Shown here: positions 54,419 to 63,064 of the stretch, piece after piece
Numbering within the stretch: position 1 is the stretch's first letter
Layout of the letters: every line of letters starts with the position of its first letter
Origin: Methylorubrum aminovorans
Lineage (GTDB): Bacteria > Pseudomonadota > Alphaproteobacteria > Rhizobiales > Beijerinckiaceae
Length of the DNA: 64,000 nucleotides
Direction of reading: 5' to 3'
NCBI RefSeq assembly: GCF_022179725.1
Contig: NZ_BPRC01000001.1
Span: 558,001 to 622,000 of the forward strand
Translations under genes and position numbers: made by a program
Notes under the pieces: model-generated
Databases searched by the model: none
The model's input: only the letters and a program-made list of their open reading frames with translations
What the model was told of the DNA's origin: nothing

Positions 54419-54447
54419 TGCCGCGGGCGGGCGCGCCTGCCCCGGCA
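54419..54447 (+). promoter_or_regulatory. Intercistronic hairpin between pufA and pufL
   Basis: TGCCG (54419-54423), a one-base bulge and GGGCGGG pair with CCTGCCC and CGGCA (to 54447), giving a 12-bp GC-rich stem with a 4-nt loop and no T-run. It is placed where Rhodobacter puf mRNA carries stabilising hairpins. Confidence 0.75.
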
Positions 54448-54478
54448 CCCTCCATCCTCATCCCCGGGGATCTCCGCC

Positions 54479-55303
54479 ATGGCAATGCTGAGCTTCGAGC
54501 GCAAATACAGGGTCCGCGGCGGCACCCTGCTGGGCGGAGACCTGTTCGATTTCTGGGTCGGCCCGTTCTACGTCGGCTTCTTCGGCGTCACGACGATCTT
54601 CTTCTCGGTGCTCGGCACCGCGCTGATCCTCTACGGCGCCGCGATCGGCCCGACCTGGAACATCTGGCAGATCAACATCGCCCCACCCGACCTGAAATAC
54701 GGGCTGGCGCTGGCGCCCCTGAAGGAAGGGGGCCTATGGCAGATCATCACCTTCTGCGCGATCGGGGCGTTCTCGTCCTGGGCCCTGCGCGAGGTCGAAA
54801 TCTGCCGCAAGCTCGGCATCGGCTACCACGTGCCGTTCGCCTTCGCGGTGGCGATCTTCGCCTACGTTTCGCTGGTGGTGATCCGCCCGTTCCTGATGGG
54901 CGCCTGGGGCTACGGCTTCCCCTACGGCATTCTCTCTCACCTCGATTGGGTGTCGAACACCGGTTACCAGTATCTGCATTTCCACTACAATCCCGCGCAC
55001 ATGCTCGCCGTGAGCTTCTTCTTCACGACGACCTTCGCGTTGGCGCTCCATGGCTCGCTGATCCTGTCCTCGACCAATCCGGCCAAGGGCGAGACGGTGA
55101 AGACGCCCGAGCACGAGGACACCTATTTCCGCGACACGATCGGCTACTCGATCGGAACGCTCGGCATCCACCGGCTCGGGCTGTTCCTCGCCCTGTCCGC
55201 AGGGTTCTGGAGCGCGGTCTGCATCGTCATCTCGGGCCCCTTCTGGACGCAAGGGTGGCCGGAATGGTGGGGCTGGTGGCTCAATCTGCCCGTGTGGCGG
55301 TGA
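54479..55303 (+). CDS. pufL: Photosynthetic reaction centre L subunit
   Basis: Five-helix core subunit of the type-II reaction centre. The 274-residue protein starts [20 protein letters not shown] and keeps the cofactor histidines: HYNPAH (BChl ligands equivalent to L168/L173), ALHGSL (L190, iron ligand) and GIHRLG (L230, iron ligand). A further signature is [16 protein letters not shown]. It lies between pufA and pufM, with M being its pseudosymmetric partner. Confidence 0.98.
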   Translation: MAMLSFERKYRVRGGTLLGGDLFDFWVGPFYVGFFGVTTIFFSVLGTALILYGAAIGPTWNIWQINIAPPDLKYGLALAPLKEGGLWQIITFCAIGAFSSWALREVEICRKLGIGYHVPFAFAVAIFAYVSLVVIRPFLMGAWGYGFPYGILSHLDWVSNTGYQYLHFHYNPAHMLAVSFFFTTTFALALHGSLILSSTNPAKGETVKTPEHEDTYFRDTIGYSIGTLGIHRLGLFLALSAGFWSAVCIVISGPFWTQGWPEWWGWWLNLPVWR

Positions 55304-55442
55304 ACCGGAACGCCGGCCGGCATCCGCGCCGACCGGCCTGGGGCGCAAGTCCGATCTGAGGCGCAAGTCCGATCTTCGGGCGCGGGGATCTCCGCCGACG
55401 GCGTGAGCCTCGAACGACCGCAGGTCCATGGAGGGAGACGCC

Positions 55443-56432
55443 GTGGCCTATTATCAGAACATCTTCACCCAGGTGCAGGTGCGCCCGGTCGAGCCGGAAC
55501 ACGGCATCCCGATTTCGGTCGATTCCCGCATCGGCCGGCCGTTCAACAGCTACCTGTTCGGGCTGATCGGCAATTCCCAAGTCGGACCGATCTACGGCGG
55601 CTATCTCGGGGCCCTGTCCTTCGCCTGCGGGCTGATCGCCTTCGAGATCATCGGCCTCAACATGTGGGCCAGCGTGAACTGGGATCCGATCCAGTTCGTG
55701 CGCCAGTTGCCCTGGCTGGCGCTGGAGCCTCCGCTGCCCAAATACGGGCTCAAGGTGCTGCCGCCGCTCAACGAGGGCGGCTGGTGGCTGATCGCCGGCT
55801 TCTTCCTCACCGCCTCGATCCTGCTGTGGTGGGTGCGGATGTATCGCCGCGCCCGCGCACTCGGTATGGGCACGCATGTGCCCTGGGCGTTCGCGAGCGC
55901 TATCTGGCTCTACCTCGTGCTCGGCTTCATCCGCCCGCTGCTAATGGGCTCGTGGAGCGAGGCGGTGCCCTTCGGCCTCTTCCCGCACCTCGATTGGACC
56001 GCCGCGTTCTCGCTGCGCTACGGCAACCTGTTCTACAACCCGTTCCACATGCTCTCGATCGTCTTCCTCTACGGGTCGACGCTGCTGTTCGCGATGCACG
56101 GGGGCACGATTCTCGCCACCAGCCGCTACGGCGCCGAGCGTGAGATCGATCAGATCGTCGATCGCGGCACCGCCACCGAGCGCGCCGCTCTGTTCTGGCG
56201 CTGGACCATGGGTTTCAACGCCACGATGGAATCGGTCCACCGCTGGGCGTGGTGGTTCGCGGTGCTCACGACGCTGACGGGCGGAATCGGCATCCTGCTG
56301 ACCGGCACCGTGGTGGACAACTGGTACCTCTGGGCGGTCAAGCACGGCGTCGCACCGGCCTACCCGCAGATCTACGGACCGATCACCGATCCGCTCGCCG
56401 TGCCGGGCGGAGCCGCAGGGGGGACGCCATGA
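55443..56432 (+). CDS. pufM: Photosynthetic reaction centre M subunit
   Basis: Core partner of PufL. GTG 55443 is preferred over ATG 55428 because GGAGGGAGA lies immediately before it and [19 protein letters not shown] matches known M starts; the product is 329 residues. Ligand histidines are present in NPFHML, AMHGGT and SVHRWAW, and the [20 protein letters not shown] region is typical. The C-terminal tail ([17 protein letters not shown]) is the longer form found in species with a bound cytochrome subunit. Its end overlaps pufC by 4 nt. Confidence 0.97.
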   Translation: MAYYQNIFTQVQVRPVEPEHGIPISVDSRIGRPFNSYLFGLIGNSQVGPIYGGYLGALSFACGLIAFEIIGLNMWASVNWDPIQFVRQLPWLALEPPLPKYGLKVLPPLNEGGWWLIAGFFLTASILLWWVRMYRRARALGMGTHVPWAFASAIWLYLVLGFIRPLLMGSWSEAVPFGLFPHLDWTAAFSLRYGNLFYNPFHMLSIVFLYGSTLLFAMHGGTILATSRYGAEREIDQIVDRGTATERAALFWRWTMGFNATMESVHRWAWWFAVLTTLTGGIGILLTGTVVDNWYLWAVKHGVAPAYPQIYGPITDPLAVPGGAAGGTP

Positions 56433-57526
56433 AGACGCTGCTCGTCGTCGCGGGCGCCGTCGTCGCCCTGTTCCTCACCATCGCCCAGTTCGGCACCGCC
56501 GGCTGGACCAAACCTCCGATCCTCGCCCAGCAGCACGGCTTCCGTGGCACAGGCATGGATCAGATTCAGACGAAATCCGGCGCGGCGGCGCTGAAGGCCG
56601 CCAACCTGCCGCCGGCCCCGGCCGATCCGGTCGAGCCCGGCACCGAGAAGGCCGGCGCGGTCTACGAGAACGTGAAGGTTCTGAAAGACCTGAGCGTGGA
56701 GGAGTTCAACCGCCTGATGACCTCGATGACGGAGTGGGTCAGCCCGGAGCAGGGCTGCACCTACTGCCACAACACCGAGAACATGGCCGATGACAGCCTC
56801 TATCAGAAGCAGGTCGCCCGGCGGATGATCCAGATGGTGCAGCACATCAACACGACCTGGAAGGAGAAGCATGTCGGCGAGGCGGGGGTAAACTGCTACA
56901 CCTGCCACCGGGGCCAGCCTGTGCCGACGAACATCTGGTTCCAAAATCCGGGACCGAATTACAAGACCGGCTTCATCGCCCGCAACAACGGGCAGAACAT
57001 GGCCTCGCCCTCCGTCGGTCTCGCCTCGCTGCCGTACGACACGCTGAGCGAATTCTTTGGCAAGAAGGACGTCGACGAGAACCTGATCCGCGTCAACGCG
57101 ACGACGGCTCTGCCGGAAAGCAAGGGCAAGCCGATCCAGGCCGCGGAGAAGACCTACGGCCTGATGATGCACATGTCGTCGTCGCTCGGCGTCAACTGCA
57201 CCTACTGCCACAACACCCGGGCAATCTCGAATTGGGAGCAGAGCACGCCGCAGCGCACGCTGGCTTGGCACGCCATCCGCATGGTGCGCGATCTCAACGG
57301 CGACTACATCGAGCCGCTGACCTCGACCTTCCCGGCCAACCGCCTCGGCCCCACCGGTGATGCGCCGAAGCTGAACTGTGCCACCTGCCACAACGGCCAG
57401 AGCAAGCCGCTGGCAGGCGCGCACGTGATCGAGACCTACCCCGAACTGGCGAAATCGACGGCCGAGATGGCGGTGCCCGTGGCCCCGGCCGACCCGGCGC
57501 CGCAGTCACCGGCGCCCCCACCCTAA
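56429..57526 (+). CDS. pufC: Reaction-centre tetraheme cytochrome c subunit
   Basis: Periplasmic electron donor permanently bound to the reaction centre. The 365-residue protein has an N-terminal anchor helix ([20 protein letters not shown]) and four CxxCH heme motifs: CTYCH near 110, CYTCH near 155, CTYCH near 257, CATCH near 317. The Met ligands in Axx[16 protein letters not shown] and AIRMVRDLN positions are visible. The C-terminus is Pro/Ala rich. Its presence replaces pufX. Last gene of the puf operon; a terminator follows. Confidence 0.98.
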   Translation: MKTLLVVAGAVVALFLTIAQFGTAGWTKPPILAQQHGFRGTGMDQIQTKSGAAALKAANLPPAPADPVEPGTEKAGAVYENVKVLKDLSVEEFNRLMTSMTEWVSPEQGCTYCHNTENMADDSLYQKQVARRMIQMVQHINTTWKEKHVGEAGVNCYTCHRGQPVPTNIWFQNPGPNYKTGFIARNNGQNMASPSVGLASLPYDTLSEFFGKKDVDENLIRVNATTALPESKGKPIQAAEKTYGLMMHMSSSLGVNCTYCHNTRAISNWEQSTPQRTLAWHAIRMVRDLNGDYIEPLTSTFPANRLGPTGDAPKLNCATCHNGQSKPLAGAHVIETYPELAKSTAEMAVPVAPADPAPQSPAPPP

Positions 57527-57901
57527 GGCAGGAGCGGGAACCGCTGCCGGTTTGGCGAGATCCCTCGTCGAGAGCCGCTGGTCCATCGGGCTGGCGGCTC
57601 TTTTTTTGGCTCGCGATGTCATAACAACTTTTTTGAAAGCCTGTAATCGCAAGCAATCCGATACTCGCCAGACCTAACGCTTGGCTGAGGCATCGTATTC
57701 AGTCGATCTTCGAACCTAGTCAATATATCTTAAGTGTTCGTTCAAGATATCCGTAGTTCGAATGGCGTAAACCATTGTGATTAGTGACGATATGCTGAAA
57801 TTTGGTCGCATTTCGCGCTAACACCTGCCCCTTCGATAGGGGCCACGAGACGCATGGACCGGTGGCTCGTTCGAGGGCCGTTGAGCTGAGGGGATGAGAC
57901 G
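57527..57901. other. 375-bp intergenic region after the puf operon
   Basis: Contains the puf terminator (57572-57607), then roughly 290 bp noticeably richer in AT than the rest of the window (about 57,610-57,835), probably the promoter region of the secretion genes. No gene or tRNA was recognised, and no promoter hexamers are convincing enough to name. Confidence 0.6.
57572..57607 (+). terminator. Intrinsic terminator of the puf operon
   Basis: GAGCCGC (57572-57578) pairs with GCGGCTC (57594-57600) with a 15-nt loop, followed by seven T residues. It is 46 nt after the pufC stop. Confidence 0.88.
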
Positions 57902-59662
57902 GTGAGCGACAGGCGCGACAGGAACGAGATTGCCGCCGCACTCCGACAGTGCAAGACGGCCTTCGTGGGGGTGGCCGTGATTAGCGGCCTGGTGAACATC
58001 CTCTATCTCACCGGCTCGTTCTTCATGCTCGAAGTCTACGACCGGGTGATTCCGAGCCGCTCGGTGCCGACCCTGATCGGCCTCGCAGCCCTCGCGCTGG
58101 CGCTCTACGCCTTCCAGGGCGTGCTCGAAGCCATCCGTGGCCGCATCCTCGCCCGCATCGGTGCGTCACTGGACGAATCCTTGAGCGGGCGGGTGTTCGA
58201 CCTGGTGGTGCGCGCCCCGCTGAAGGGCGTAACCCAGGGGGACGGCCTCCTGCCCCTGCGCGACCTCGACCAGATCCGCGCCTTCCTGTCCGGCTCCGGC
58301 CCGTCGGCCTTCTTCGATCTGCCGTGGATGCCGTTCTATCTGGCGATCTGCTTCCTGTTCCATCCGCTGATCGGCGTCGCCGCCCTCATCGGCATGGGCA
58401 TTCTGGTCGTCCTGACTGTCCTCACCGATCGCGCCAGCAAGGGCCCGACGCAGGAGGCCACGGGCCATGGCATGCGGCGCAACGGCCTCGCCGAGGCCGG
58501 CCGCCGCAATGCCGAGGTGCTGGCCGCGATGGGCATGCAGGAGCGCCTCGCCGCGCGCTGGGCCGGGGCCAACCGCGACTACATGAGCGCGCACCAGGCG
58601 GTGGCGGACGCCGGGAGCGGCTTCGGCGCCGGCTCCAAGGTGTTCCGCATGGCGCTGCAATCGGGCGTGCTCGCGCTCGGCGCCTGGCTCGTCATCCACA
58701 ACGAGGCCAGCGCCGGCGTCATCATCGCGAGCTCGATCCTCGTCTCCCGCGCGCTCGCGCCGGCAGAGCTCACCATCGCCAACTGGAAGGGTTTCGTGGC
58801 CGCGCGCCAGAGCTGGTTCCGGCTGTCCGAGTTGCTGGCCCGGATGCCGCAGAGCGAGCGGCCGCATGCCCTGCCGGCGCCATCCGAGACCATCACCGTC
58901 GAGGGCGCCAGCATCGCCCCGCCCGGCACGCCGCGCCTCGTGGTGCAGGATGTGAGCTTCGGCCTGCGCGCGGGGCAGGGGCTCGGCATCATCGGCCCCT
59001 CGGCCTCCGGCAAATCCTCCCTGGTGCGGGCGCTCGTCGGCGTCTGGCCGCCGGTGCGCGGAAAAGTCCGCTTCGACGGCGCCGCCCTCGATCAGTGGAC
59101 GAGCGGCGATCTCGGGCCGCATATCGGCTTCCTGCCGCAGGAGGTAGAGTTGTTCGCCGGCAGCGTGGCCGAGAACATCGCCCGCTTCGAGCCGGACGCC
59201 CCGGCCGAGGCGATCATCGCGGCGGCCAAGGCGGCGGGCGTGCACGAGCTGATCCTGCGGCTGCCCGAGGGCTACGACACCCGCATCGGCGAGGGCGGCA
59301 CCGGCCTCTCCGCCGGGCAGCGCCAGCGCGTCGGGCTGGCCCGTGCGCTCTACCGCGACCCCTTCCTCGTGGTGCTCGACGAGCCCAACGCCAACCTCGA
59401 CAGCGAGGGCGAGAACGCGCTGACGCAGGCGATCCTCGGCGTGCGCCAGCGCGGCGGCATCTGCGTCGTCGTTGCCCACCGACCGAGCGCGCTCGCCGCC
59501 CTCGACCTGATTCTTATGATGGCCGACGGCCGCGCCCAGGCCTTCGGGCCCAAGGACGAGATCCTCAAGCGCGTGCTGCGCCCTGCGCCGACCCCTGTTC
59601 CGGTCGCTGCCGAGGCTCCGGCGGCGCAGGTGGCCGCGCCCACGATTCGTGAGAGTGCCTGA
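57902..59662 (+). CDS. prsD: Type I secretion permease/ATPase (PrsD/HlyB class)
   Basis: ABC exporter of the PrtD/PrsD family that powers one-step secretion of proteins, often RTX-type, together with a membrane-fusion protein and TolC. The 586-residue protein has an N-terminal six-helix transporter domain (ISGLVNILYLTGSFFMLEV at the start) and the ATPase domain: Walker A GPSASGKSSLVRAL, signature LSAGQRQRVGLARALYRDP, Walker B LVVLDEPNANLD, His switch VAHRP. No C39 peptidase domain. Start is GTG 57902. The C-terminal tail is Pro/Ala rich. It overlaps the adaptor gene (TGATG). No secreted RTX protein is visible in the window. Confidence 0.95.
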   Translation: MSDRRDRNEIAAALRQCKTAFVGVAVISGLVNILYLTGSFFMLEVYDRVIPSRSVPTLIGLAALALALYAFQGVLEAIRGRILARIGASLDESLSGRVFDLVVRAPLKGVTQGDGLLPLRDLDQIRAFLSGSGPSAFFDLPWMPFYLAICFLFHPLIGVAALIGMGILVVLTVLTDRASKGPTQEATGHGMRRNGLAEAGRRNAEVLAAMGMQERLAARWAGANRDYMSAHQAVADAGSGFGAGSKVFRMALQSGVLALGAWLVIHNEASAGVIIASSILVSRALAPAELTIANWKGFVAARQSWFRLSELLARMPQSERPHALPAPSETITVEGASIAPPGTPRLVVQDVSFGLRAGQGLGIIGPSASGKSSLVRALVGVWPPVRGKVRFDGAALDQWTSGDLGPHIGFLPQEVELFAGSVAENIARFEPDAPAEAIIAAAKAAGVHELILRLPEGYDTRIGEGGTGLSAGQRQRVGLARALYRDPFLVVLDEPNANLDSEGENALTQAILGVRQRGGICVVVAHRPSALAALDLILMMADGRAQAFGPKDEILKRVLRPAPTPVPVAAEAPAAQVAAPTIRESA

Positions 59663-61038
59663 TGTCCTCGACGCTTGCCCCTTCGTCCCTTGCCTCCTCG
59701 TCCCTTGCCCCTCGCGGCGGCCTCGCCCCGGCACTGCCGCGACCGGTCGCCCAGGGCTCGATCCGGCGCCATCTCGCCGTCGCCATCGGGCTCTCGGTCG
59801 CCCTCGTCTTCGGCGTTGGCGGCTGGGCCGTCTTCACCGATATCTCGGCCGCGGTGATCGCGCCGGGCCAGCTCGTGGTCGAGACCGACGTGAAGAAGGT
59901 CCAGCACCCCACCGGCGGCGTCGTCGGCCAGCTCCTCGCCCGCGAGGGCCAGCGGGTCGCTGCCGGCGACGTGCTGATCCGCCTCGACGAGACACAAACG
60001 CGGGCCAACCTCGACATCGTGCTCAAGGCCATGGACGAGCTCTCCGCCCGCCGCGCCCGCGACGAGGCCGAGCGCGACGGCCTCAAGATCATCACCTTCC
60101 CGCCCGATCTCGTGTCGCGCATCGACACCGATCCCACCGTGGCCCGATTGATCGACGGCGAGTCGCGCCTGTTCGCCGCCCGCGTCGCCGGCCGCGAGGG
60201 CCAGAAGGCGCAGCTGCGCGAGCGCATCGACCAGCTCCGCCAGGAGATCGATGGGCTCACCAAGCAGGCCGCCGCCAAGGATCGCGAGATTGGTCTCATC
60301 GGCCATGAGCTCGGCGGCGTGCGCGACCTCTACGCCAAGAACCTCGTGCCGCTCTCCCGCGTGACGGCACTTGAGCGCGACGCCGCCCGGCTCGAGGGCG
60401 AGCGCGGCCAGCTCATCGCCTCGACCGCTTCCGCCCGCGGCAAGGTTGCCGAGACCGAATTGCAGATCCTCCAGATCGACGGCGAGATGCGCACGGAGAC
60501 CGGCAAGGATCTGGCCGAGATCCGCGGCAAGTGGTCGGAACTGCGCGAGAAGCGCGTCGCGGCCGAGGACCAGCTCAAGCGGGTCGAGCTGCGCGCGCCG
60601 CAGGACGGCTTCGTGCACCAGATGAGCGTGCACACGATCGGCGGCCTCGTCGTGCCGAGCGAGCCGGCCATGCTAATCGTGCCGGCCTCCGACCAGCTCC
60701 TGGTCGAGGTGCGGGTGCAGCCGCAGGACATCGACAACGTGCGGGTCGGGCAGAAGGCGGTCCTGCGCTTCCCCGCCTTCAACACCCGCACCACGCCGGA
60801 AATCGACGGCGAGGTGGTGCGGGTCTCCGCCGACGTGACCCAGGACGTGAAGACCGGCCAGAGCTACTACACCGCGCGCATCCGCATCCGCGAGGATCAG
60901 AAGGAGCGACTCGCGGGCTTGCGGCTGGTGCCGGGCATGCCGGTCGAGTCCTTCACGCAGATCGGGGAGCGCTCGGTGCTGTCCTACCTCACCAAGCCCC
61001 TGACCGATCAGATCGCCAAAGCGTGGCGGGAGCGCTGA
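59662..61038 (+). CDS. prsE: HlyD-family type I secretion adaptor (PrsE class)
   Basis: Periplasmic membrane-fusion protein linking the ABC exporter to TolC. The 458-residue protein has a cytoplasmic N-terminus of about 35 residues, one membrane helix at about 38-58 (AVAIGLSVALVFGVGGWAVF), a biotinyl-lipoyl-like hairpin (KKVQHPTGGVVGQLLAREG), a long coiled coil at about 110-290 (EGQKAQLRERIDQLRQEID) and the C-terminal HlyD region ending FTQIGERSVLSYLTKPLTDQ. The start ATG sits in the stop of prsD, so the two are translationally coupled. Confidence 0.95.
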   Translation: MSSTLAPSSLASSSLAPRGGLAPALPRPVAQGSIRRHLAVAIGLSVALVFGVGGWAVFTDISAAVIAPGQLVVETDVKKVQHPTGGVVGQLLAREGQRVAAGDVLIRLDETQTRANLDIVLKAMDELSARRARDEAERDGLKIITFPPDLVSRIDTDPTVARLIDGESRLFAARVAGREGQKAQLRERIDQLRQEIDGLTKQAAAKDREIGLIGHELGGVRDLYAKNLVPLSRVTALERDAARLEGERGQLIASTASARGKVAETELQILQIDGEMRTETGKDLAEIRGKWSELREKRVAAEDQLKRVELRAPQDGFVHQMSVHTIGGLVVPSEPAMLIVPASDQLLVEVRVQPQDIDNVRVGQKAVLRFPAFNTRTTPEIDGEVVRVSADVTQDVKTGQSYYTARIRIREDQKERLAGLRLVPGMPVESFTQIGERSVLSYLTKPLTDQIAKAWRER

Positions 61039-61191
61039 CAATCTTGCCTCGCAGGCGGGTTGTCTGATAAGGCGACCGCCTCCCCGCGATGTCGCCGACG
61101 TCATCGCCGGAGCGTCCTTGCGACGCTCCGTCCCTTCGAGACACCTTGAACAACAGGCGGCCGGTCTCGAATCCGTGCCGATGTGAGACCG

Positions 61192-61317
61192 ATGAAGATT
61201 CGCAATTCGCTCAAGTCGCTCCGCGCCCGTCACCGCGACAACCAGCTCGTGCGCCGCAAGGGCCGCGTCTACGTCATCAACAAGACCCAGAAGCGCTTCA
61301 AGGCCCGCCAGGGCTGA
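61192..61317 (+). CDS. rpmJ: 50S ribosomal protein L36, zinc-free form
   Basis: Smallest protein of the large subunit. The 41-residue product begins [20 protein letters not shown] and ends with [11 protein letters not shown]. The Cys/His zinc ligands of the classical C+ form are absent, so this is the C- form that does not need zinc and is the usual chromosomal L36 in many alphaproteobacteria. ATG 61192 is preceded by a purine-rich GTGAGACCG. It lies alone on the plus strand, 153 nt after the secretion genes. Confidence 0.95.
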   Translation: MKIRNSLKSLRARHRDNQLVRRKGRVYVINKTQKRFKARQG

Positions 61318-61406
61318 TCCCCGACGCCTGTCGGATTGGCCGCGAATCATACGCGGCACCGAAGCGCGTTGACGGGAGCCGGGTTCGGGGTGGAAGCTCC
61401 GGACCC

Positions 61407-62009
61407 ATGGACGCTCGCCGCACTCCCCTCCTGACCGCCCTCTGCCTCGGCTTCGCGCTTGCGAGCGGCGGCCATCCGGCAGCAGCGGCGGAAAAGGCGC
61501 GACCTGAGAAGGAGCGCAAGGCGCACCCGCCGGTCAGCCTCGAAGACCTCTACACCCGCCTCAAGCTGGCAGGCGACGAGGGCGAGGCGAAGGCAATCGC
61601 CACCCTGATCGAGCGCCGTCTCGGCCGTTCCGGCAGCGCGACCGCCGATCTCCTCTCCGACCGCGCCCGGCAGGCGATGAGCGGCAACGATCTGCCGCTC
61701 GCCGTCGAACTGATGGACCGGGCCGTTGCCCTGGAGCCGAACTGGTCCGAGGGCTGGAGCCGGCGGGCGACCCTGTTCTGGCGCCTGTCCGATTCCTCGA
61801 CCGCCATCGCCGACCTACAGCGCGCCCTGGTGCTGGAGCCGCGCCATTTCGAGGCCTGGGCGGCGCTCGGCAAGCTCTACCTCGCTCAGGACGACAAGGG
61901 CCGCGCCCTCGACGCCTTCCGCCGGGCGGAGGCGCTCTACCCGCAATGGGACGTGCTGAAGAAGGCGATCGAGCGGCTGAAACCCGACGTGGACGGTCGC
62001 GACCTCTGA
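61407..62009 (+). CDS. Secreted TPR protein
   Basis: A 200-residue exported protein. Residues 1-28 are a signal peptide (hydrophobic LLTALCLGFALASG, then HPAAAAEKA). After a Lys/Glu-rich linker come about three tetratricopeptide-type helical pairs between residues 95 and 190: SGNDLPLAVELMDRAVALEP, WSEGWSRRATLFWRLSDSST, LQRALVLEPRHFEAWAALGK and YLAQDDKGRALDAFRRAEAL. It would be a periplasmic protein-interaction scaffold; specific function is unknown. A longer frame from 61089 is open but would overlap the L36 gene and lacks a signal peptide, so ATG 61407 is used. It stops 11 nt before the next start. Confidence 0.88.
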   Translation: MDARRTPLLTALCLGFALASGGHPAAAAEKARPEKERKAHPPVSLEDLYTRLKLAGDEGEAKAIATLIERRLGRSGSATADLLSDRARQAMSGNDLPLAVELMDRAVALEPNWSEGWSRRATLFWRLSDSSTAIADLQRALVLEPRHFEAWAALGKLYLAQDDKGRALDAFRRAEALYPQWDVLKKAIERLKPDVDGRDL

Positions 62010-62020
62010 GTCACCCGGTC

Positions 62021-63016
62021 GTGGGCCTCGCCGATCTCGTCCGCTTCGCCCTCGGCTCCTTCGCAGCGGCCGTCGGCCTCGTCGCGCTGGTGCTGGCCTG
62101 CGCGGCCGTTGCGACGCGGTTGATCGCCTGGCGCGTCGAGGCTCGCTATCCCGCCGCCGACCGCAGCATCAATGTCGAGAGCGGGCGCATCGCCTATCTC
62201 GAGGACGGTCCCACGACTGGAGTGAGGGCCACGGTCGTTCTCCTCCACGGCGCCTCGGCCAACGCCTACGACCCGATGGAGGGCGTCGGGCGTCATCTCG
62301 CCCGTGCAGGCTTCCGAGTCATCGCCTTCGACCGGCCGGGCTACGGCAACAGCGACCGAATCGCCGGCGCGCAAGCCGCCTCGCCGGCCTTCCAGGGCCG
62401 GGTTCTGGGTCAGGCTCTCGAACGGCTCGGCGCTGGACCGGTGATCCTTCTCGGACATTCCTGGTCGGGTGCGCTCGCCCTGCGGATGGCTCTCGACCGG
62501 CCGGAACAGGTCGCGGGGCTCGTCCTTGTCGCGCCCGTGGCGATGCCGTTCCCGCCGCGCCCGCTGCCCTGGTGGGCGGGGCTCGCCCTTACGCCGCCCG
62601 TGACGTGGCTGCTGACCCGGACGATCGCCGTGCCGCTCGGCCTGTCCTACCTTCCGTCGGTCTCGGTCGGCGTCTTTCGGCCGGAGCGGGCCGTCGAGAA
62701 CTACATCGAGGCGAGCCGCGCGCCGCTGATCCTGCGGCCAGGCCCGGCGCTCGCCAACATTCAGGATCTGGCCGGCCTTCCCGCAGCCCTCGCCGAGCAG
62801 GCGCCGCGCTACGAAAGCCTCCGCGTGCCGAGCGTGATCGTGGCCGGCGAGGCCGACCCGATCGTGCAGACGCGCCTGCAGGCGGATCCGTTGAGCCGGG
62901 CGATGCCGCACGCCCGGCACGTCGTGCTGCCGGGCGCCGGACACATGATCACCTACACCGCCCCCGATCGGCTGGTGCGCGAAGTCGAGGGTTTGGCCGA
63001 GACGATGACTCGTTAG
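62021..63016 (+). CDS. Membrane-anchored alpha/beta hydrolase
   Basis: Serine hydrolase of unknown substrate. The product from GTG 62021 is 331 residues: a membrane helix at about 8-32 (FALGSFAAAVGLVALVLAC), then the fold with VVLLHGASANAYDPMEGV, the nucleophile elbow GHSWSGALAL (Ser), Asp in VAGEADPIVQTRL and His in LPGAGHMITY. The cap region has a Pro/Trp-rich insert (PPRPLPWWAGLALTPPVTW). A CTG five codons earlier is the only nearby alternative start. It is probably cotranscribed with the secreted TPR protein gene (11-nt gap). Confidence 0.88.
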   Translation: MGLADLVRFALGSFAAAVGLVALVLACAAVATRLIAWRVEARYPAADRSINVESGRIAYLEDGPTTGVRATVVLLHGASANAYDPMEGVGRHLARAGFRVIAFDRPGYGNSDRIAGAQAASPAFQGRVLGQALERLGAGPVILLGHSWSGALALRMALDRPEQVAGLVLVAPVAMPFPPRPLPWWAGLALTPPVTWLLTRTIAVPLGLSYLPSVSVGVFRPERAVENYIEASRAPLILRPGPALANIQDLAGLPAALAEQAPRYESLRVPSVIVAGEADPIVQTRLQADPLSRAMPHARHVVLPGAGHMITYTAPDRLVREVEGLAETMTR

Positions 63017-63027
63017 ACCATTGTCTT

Positions 63028-63058
63028 GTCCCGAAAGCCGGCGGCCAGCTTTCGGGAC
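63028..63058. terminator. Hairpin between convergent genes
   Basis: GTCCCGAAAGC (63028-63038) pairs perfectly with GCTTTCGGGAC (63048-63058), a 11-bp stem with a 9-nt loop. No T-run follows on either strand. It lies between the hydrolase and pyk stops and may work as a bidirectional, Rho-assisted or weak terminator. Confidence 0.55.
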
Positions 63059-63064
63059 GATGCT

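Noticed and set aside
61089..62009. Longer start for the TPR protein at 61089
   Set aside because: Would overlap the L36 gene in another frame and bury the clear signal peptide that begins at 61407.
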